A stretch of 17,755 nucleotides of DNA, taken from positions 1-17,755 of the forward strand of contig JABDLQ010000396.1 of NCBI GenBank assembly GCA_013002925.1. The letters run 5' to 3'. The notes under the pieces were generated by a model that ran no database searches, was not told the DNA's origin, and saw only the letters and a list, made by a program, of their open reading frames with translations. Of the stretch, positions 14,020-17,755 are shown piece by piece. The number at the start of each line of letters is the position of its first letter. Within the stretch, counting starts at the first letter, position 1. The DNA comes from Gammaproteobacteria bacterium. Lineage in GTDB: Bacteria; Pseudomonadota; Gammaproteobacteria; Steroidobacterales; SZUA-146. The translations under genes and the position numbers were made by a program.

Positions 14020-15020
14020 TTTTTTAACATCCGGTAAAGAACCGCCATCTGTACCAGCATGCGGTTACGGGCCGTCACCGTGACCAGGCTGCGTGGTCCG
14101 TTGAGCACGTCGCCGGCAACACCCTGGCCCCGACGCACTGGCAATGAATGAATCAGCCGGCAGTCTTCCACTGCGGGCTTAAACCAGCGTTCATCGATGC
14201 ACCAGTCGCGATACTTTTCTCTGATGGTGCGTTCTTTGTCAAGATCAGCATAGCAACCAGGGGCGACCCACGATTCGGCACACACCACGTGCGCCGTATC
14301 AAATGCTGTGGCCTTGTCCGCGGTTTCGATCACACAACCCCCTGCCTGGGAAGCAGCCCGCTGTGCTTTTGCCAGCAGCGGTTGGGGTAACGCGTATTCA
14401 TCCGGTCGCAATATTGTCACCCGCATACCGCGTAATGCCGCCATGTGCAAGGCTGCCGCTGCTGTGCCAAATGGATGCTGCTGTTGTTCATAGGTCCACG
14501 CGAGTACGAGGCGCCCGCCACGCTCCGGTATGTCTGCATCGTTCATGCTTTTCCATGCGGCGAGACCCTGGCAGGGATGGTTGATGGCTGACTCCATGTT
14601 GATCATCGGGACTGGCGATGCTTTGCACAAACGCGTGAACTCCTGCTCGTTCAAATCGGCAGCAAGATTCTCAAAACTGCCCGGCGAACGAATGCCAAGC
14701 GCATCGGAATAGGCGCCCATGGACGGGATCAACTCCAAGGCATGGTGCACCGTTGGGCCATCCATGACTTCGGCAGAGGTTTCAATTTCCCAACCCGAGC
14801 CGGATGGCGCAATGTTGATCACAGTGCCGCCCAGCCGCCCCATCGCCGCGCCCATCGAGGCACGGGTGTGAAAGGATGAGCGCAACATCAACAAGGTCAA
14901 GACCTTGCCGGATAGCGCATTGGGTTCCGGATACAAATCCAGTTGCTGGGAAAGACGTAACAAATCATCAATCTGCGGGCGCGAAAAGCCGGCAAGATCC
15001 AAAAACCATTTCATTGACAC
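14016..15020 (-). CDS. N-acyl-ornithine carbamoyltransferase family protein (argF'-like)
   Basis: A 334-residue member of the aspartate/ornithine carbamoyltransferase family. It most resembles the N-acetyl- or N-succinyl-ornithine transcarbamylases of Xanthomonas and Bacteroides, which carbamoylate the acylated intermediate in arginine synthesis. Supporting features are W77 in GSGWEIE and MDGPTVHH at 86-93 in the substrate loop, SPVPMINMES then H148-P-C-Q151, LAWTYEQQQHPFG, and H291-S-L-P-V-R-R. Odd points: the carbamoyl-phosphate motif SxRTR reads S49-F-H51-T-R53, so its first arginine is histidine. The usual HCLP is HSLP. The lysine that is carboxylated in the Xanthomonas enzyme appears to be Gly300 by my hand alignment. 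Acyl specificity, and even activity, is uncertain. It is the first gene of the minus-strand string and diverges from the carboxylesterase. Confidence 0.82.
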   Translation of the reverse strand: MSMKWFLDLAGFSRPQIDDLLRLSQQLDLYPEPNALSGKVLTLLMLRSSFHTRASMGAAMGRLGGTVINIAPSGSGWEIETSAEVMDGPTVHHALELIPSMGAYSDALGIRSPGSFENLAADLNEQEFTRLCKASPVPMINMESAINHPCQGLAAWKSMNDADIPERGGRLVLAWTYEQQQHPFGTAAAALHMAALRGMRVTILRPDEYALPQPLLAKAQRAASQAGGCVIETADKATAFDTAHVVCAESWVAPGCYADLDKERTIREKYRDWCIDERWFKPAVEDCRLIHSLPVRRGQGVAGDVLNGPRSLVTVTARNRMLVQMAVLYRMLKK

Positions 15021-15152
15021 GCATACCTGCCCGATGAAAGATCGCTAATAGTAAAGTGCGCGAAATTCAGTTACCAGTGTCGGCATTTTGATACAGCAGA
15101 TAGCGTGATTTTCCATTAGACTGATGCACTTTGCCGTCTCGGGAGCGCAAAA

Positions 15153-15824
15153 ATGAGTCGTATTCTGGAAACGGTCGAAGTGGAGACCGCCGCCAATCCA
15201 ACGCACAGTGTGATCTGGTTGCACGGCCTGGGCGCGGATGGCCATGACTTTGAAGCCATCGTGCCGGAACTGGATCTTGATGCTGGCCGCGGCATACGTT
15301 TCGTGTTTCCACATGCACCTGTCAGGCCGGTAACCCTGAACGGTGGGGTGCCTATGCGCGCGTGGTACGACATCATCAGTCTCGACCGTCATGGCCGTGC
15401 AGACGAGCAGGGCTTGCGCGAGAGTCAGCAACAGGTGGAGGCGCTGATTGCACGCGAAGTCGAGCGTGGGAGTCCGGTCGGCAGTATTGTCATCGCGGGA
15501 TTTTCACAGGGCGGAGCGCTTGCCCTGCAAACCGGTCTGCGACATGCCGACAAACTTGCAGGGATCATGGCGTTGTCGTGTTATTTACCGCTGCAAAACA
15601 GCTTTACAGATGAACTGTCGGTGGCGAACCGCGAGACGCCGGTATTTATGGCGCACGGTATCATGGACCCTGTCGTCGCGTTACAGATGGGTTCGGAAAG
15701 CCGTGATTTTCTGGAGCAGCAGAAGATACGGGTTGAGTGGCATCAATATCCGATGGCGCATGCGGTTTGCAACGAAGAGCTGCGGGATATCAGTCTCTGG
15801 CTGCGTACCGTTCTTGGCGTCTGA
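15153..15824 (+). CDS. Carboxylesterase / acyl-protein-thioesterase-family alpha/beta hydrolase
   Basis: A 223-residue cytoplasmic alpha/beta hydrolase of the phospholipase/carboxylesterase family (the Pseudomonas fluorescens esterase II and human APT1 group). The catalytic triad is clear: S118 in GFSQGG, D172 in HGIMDP and H203 in YPMAHAV. The oxyanion-side WLHGLGADG (22-30) and PHAP (53-56) are also standard. There is no signal peptide and the length is typical. Physiological substrate is unknown; relatives hydrolyse short-chain esters and lysolipids. ATG 15153 has GGGAG eight bases upstream. It diverges from the carbamoyltransferase across 132 bases, and its stop codon touches that of the convergent dipeptidase gene. 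Confidence 0.92.
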   Translation: MSRILETVEVETAANPTHSVIWLHGLGADGHDFEAIVPELDLDAGRGIRFVFPHAPVRPVTLNGGVPMRAWYDIISLDRHGRADEQGLRESQQQVEALIAREVERGSPVGSIVIAGFSQGGALALQTGLRHADKLAGIMALSCYLPLQNSFTDELSVANRETPVFMAHGIMDPVVALQMGSESRDFLEQQKIRVEWHQYPMAHAVCNEELRDISLWLRTVLGV

Positions 15825-17042
15825 TCAATGAGTGCGGGCGTAATCTTCAACCTGTTGCCAGACCCGCATCAGGTTGCCACCCAGGACTTTTTCGACCTCG
15901 GTCTCCGTGTATCCGCGCTGGAGCATTCCCGCGATCAGGTTCGGGTACATTGAAACGTCTTTGATACCGGTTGGCAGTGAGTCGCCAACGCCGTCAAAAT
16001 CTGAACCGAGCCCCACATAGTCCACTCCCACAAGCCGGGCGACATGATCAATGTGATCGAGTACGTGACGGATATCGGCAAACAGGAAGGGAGTCGTTTG
16101 CCGATAACGGGCCGTGAATTCATCGCGGGCTTTTTTGTCATCCACCAGGCCTTTTGCTTCGAGCCAGGCATCGCGGGCAGCTTTCATCGTGTCATAGTTA
16201 TCGCGTGAGGGTTGATGTACAAACGTAGAGCCAAAATTGATCATGATGACGCCGCCGTTTGCCGCCAGCGCGCGGATCATTTCATCACTCATGTTGCGCT
16301 CGAAACCCGGGGTGAAGTGACGGGCTGACGAATGTGAGGCAATGACCGGTGTATGGGTGATCTGAATCACGTCAAAAAACGCTTTGTCCGAAATATGCGA
16401 AACATCGATCATAACGCCAGTGCGGTTCATCGCAGGAATCAGGGTTTTGCCAAACGGACTGAGGCCGCCCCACGGACGTTCTTCATCGTAGGAGGAGTCG
16501 CAGATGTGATTGCTTTTTGAATGGGTCAGCGTGATATAGCGGATTCCTCTGGTATAAAAATGCGCAAGATTGTCCAGGTCTCCGGCAATCGGCGCTCCGT
16601 TTTCCATGCCCAGTGCCAACGACATGATGCCATCGGCGAACTGGTTTTTGACATCCGCAGTACCAGGCGCCAGCGCGAACTTCTCCGGTGATGCCGCCGC
16701 TATGGCGGCAACGCCATCGATCAGCTCATTGGCTAAAGCCGTCGCAGTGCCGTCAGCTTCGCGTTCTGCCGGGATATAAACTGACATGAAAGGTACATTG
16801 AGCCCACCTTCCCGTGCCCGCGGATAGTCGAAATCACCATCAGCCGTGGCTCGGCTGACATCGGCCGGAGTTTCCTGCAGGCGATAAGGAACGTCGATAT
16901 GGCTGTCAACGATCAGTAGTCGTTGCGCGAGCATTCTGGCCCGTTCCTGCAGATTCGCGTCGGGAGGAGCGGTCGTGCAGCCGCCCAATGCAACGGCAGC
17001 CAAAAATACCAGATAACGTGCAGGCCTGGCAGACAATGTCAT
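15825..17042 (-). CDS. Membrane dipeptidase (M19 family), lipoprotein
   Basis: A 405-residue zinc peptidase of the renal dipeptidase family, which cleaves dipeptides including D-amino-acid-containing ones. The metal ligands are recognisable: H48 and D50 in DSHID, the bridging E147 in MENG, H216 in DVSHIS and H237 in ASHSSAR; GSDFDGV near 340 is the conserved C-terminal element. The N-terminus is a lipoprotein signal with lipobox LGGC (Cys22), so it acts on the periplasmic or outer face. ATG 17042 has GGAG five bases upstream. It begins 32 bases after the prolyl-oligopeptidase-family gene on the same strand and is probably co-transcribed with it, giving two peptidases working in the envelope on peptides. 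Confidence 0.93.
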   Translation of the reverse strand: MTLSARPARYLVFLAAVALGGCTTAPPDANLQERARMLAQRLLIVDSHIDVPYRLQETPADVSRATADGDFDYPRAREGGLNVPFMSVYIPAEREADGTATALANELIDGVAAIAAASPEKFALAPGTADVKNQFADGIMSLALGMENGAPIAGDLDNLAHFYTRGIRYITLTHSKSNHICDSSYDEERPWGGLSPFGKTLIPAMNRTGVMIDVSHISDKAFFDVIQITHTPVIASHSSARHFTPGFERNMSDEMIRALAANGGVIMINFGSTFVHQPSRDNYDTMKAARDAWLEAKGLVDDKKARDEFTARYRQTTPFLFADIRHVLDHIDHVARLVGVDYVGLGSDFDGVGDSLPTGIKDVSMYPNLIAGMLQRGYTETEVEKVLGGNLMRVWQQVEDYARTH

Positions 17043-17074
17043 GTGATCTCCGCAACAGCTCAGGGGCTGTGATC

Positions 17075-17755
17075 TTAACCTGAATCCAAATGTTCGTCGT
17101 TGAAAATTTCCAACTCTGCGGCTCCGTCAGCCGGCACGCAGCCACAGAGGCGACACAAAAAAGTCAATGAACTGTTTAGCATGCGCTCAATGCTATCGCT
17201 GCGGCGAAATCCGTGCCCCTCTCCGTCCATTGACACATAGGCGACCGGGATGCCTCGGGATTGCAGTGCGTCGACCATGTCCTCGGTCTGGTTCGGCGGC
17301 ACTACCTTGTCTTCGGTGCCCTGGAAGAACAGCACCGGGGCTGAGATGTCGTGAGCGGCAAACAGCGGGGAACGGTTCCTGTACAGGGCCGCGTCATAGG
17401 GTCCGACCAGGCGATCTGCGTACCGCGCTTCAAATTTATGCGTGTCGTTAACCAGTACCGCAAGATCGCCGATGCCATACGAGCTGATGCCGCCGCTAAA
17501 AACATCAGTAAACGCCAGGGCACACAGCACCGTGTAGCCGCCGGCGCTGCCACCCATAATGAACAGTCTTTGCGGGTCGGCTTTGCCATCGGCAACCAAA
17601 GAGCGGGCTCCATAGACGCAGTCATCGACATCTTTTATTCCCCAGGCGCCGTCCAGCTTGCGCCGGTAGTCGCGCCCGTAGCCAGTGCTGCCGCGATAAT
17701 TGACATCGAGCACCGCAAATCCGCGTGACGTCCAGTATTGCAACCGCGGGTTGAG
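17075..17755 (-). CDS. Prolyl oligopeptidase family (S9) peptidase, C-terminal part
   Basis: The reading frame is open at the window edge, so only the C-terminal catalytic domain (about 226 residues) is present. The start lies beyond 17755. The alpha/beta hydrolase triad is visible: Ser in GGSAGGY, Asp in GTEDKVVPP and His in GEGHGFR. DVNYRGSTGYGRDYR and the GIKDVDDC segment are characteristic of the S9C / acylaminoacyl-peptidase-like branch, whose full proteins carry an N-terminal beta-propeller. The C-terminus after FLCRLCGC is short and cysteine-rich compared with what I would expect. It lies directly upstream of the M19 dipeptidase gene. Confidence 0.9.
   Translation of the reverse strand, partial: LNPRLQYWTSRGFAVLDVNYRGSTGYGRDYRRKLDGAWGIKDVDDCVYGARSLVADGKADPQRLFIMGGSAGGYTVLCALAFTDVFSGGISSYGIGDLAVLVNDTHKFEARYADRLVGPYDAALYRNRSPLFAAHDISAPVLFFQGTEDKVVPPNQTEDMVDALQSRGIPVAYVSMDGEGHGFRRSDSIERMLNSSLTFLCRLCGCVPADGAAELEIFNDEHLDSG

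Overview
The window reads as ordinary chromosomal DNA of a gammaproteobacterium, probably a deep-branching free-living lineage near the Xanthomonadales/Chromatiales. Three things suggest this. The block polA – small RNA – engB – cytochrome c4 – dsbA keeps the arrangement known from Pseudomonas and Xanthomonas. The carbamoyltransferase belongs to the N-acyl-ornithine subgroup familiar from Xanthomonas. Several envelope proteins are predicted lipoproteins. I could not run a taxonomic search, so this is inference.

Layout. Bases 1-271 hold perhaps the last 25 codons of an unidentified gene. 272-1633 (-) is an exported beta-lactamase-fold serine hydrolase. 1821-2026 is a dense array of short direct repeats built on GTGCCTGTCCAGAAAYTG, and an isolated copy of the core lies at 236. 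2223-6577 (+) is a tightly packed operon of an ABC ATPase, a ten-helix FtsX/MacB-type permease and an AttH/CrtC lipocalin-like protein. 6955-7719 (+) is a tandem-duplicated NTF2/SnoaL-like protein standing alone between two gene-poor stretches. 8181-9664 (-) is the cytochrome c4 – dsbA operon, and engB diverges from it (9782-10369, +).

Between the convergent engB and polA lies the most interesting element. It is a small RNA of about 115 nt on the minus strand (about 10508 to 10393) with one 5' hairpin and three GC-rich hairpins whose loops are C-rich (CCCUCCC, CUCCCC, CCCCC). The last hairpin doubles as a terminator, and upstream is a sigma-E/AlgU-type promoter, GGAACTT-N16-TCAAA. Position, orientation, architecture and promoter class fit the Spot 42 / ErsA / sX13 locus. 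C-rich loops of this kind can pair with Shine-Dalgarno sequences.

10645-15020 (-) is a likely gene string: acyl-ornithine carbamoyltransferase, hotdog thioesterase (4-nt overlap), the small lipoprotein LptM, and polA. A carboxylesterase (15153-15824, +) diverges from it and ends back-to-back with a membrane dipeptidase lipoprotein (15825-17042, -). That dipeptidase follows a prolyl-oligopeptidase-family peptidase cut off by the window end.

Functional theme. Many genes concern the cell envelope: DsbA (disulfides), LptM (maturation of the LPS translocon, itself disulfide-dependent), the FtsX-type exporter with AttH, exported hydrolases and peptidases, and a small RNA apparently under envelope-stress control. 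The rest is housekeeping: DNA polymerase I, the ribosome-assembly GTPase EngB, a respiratory cytochrome and arginine biosynthesis.
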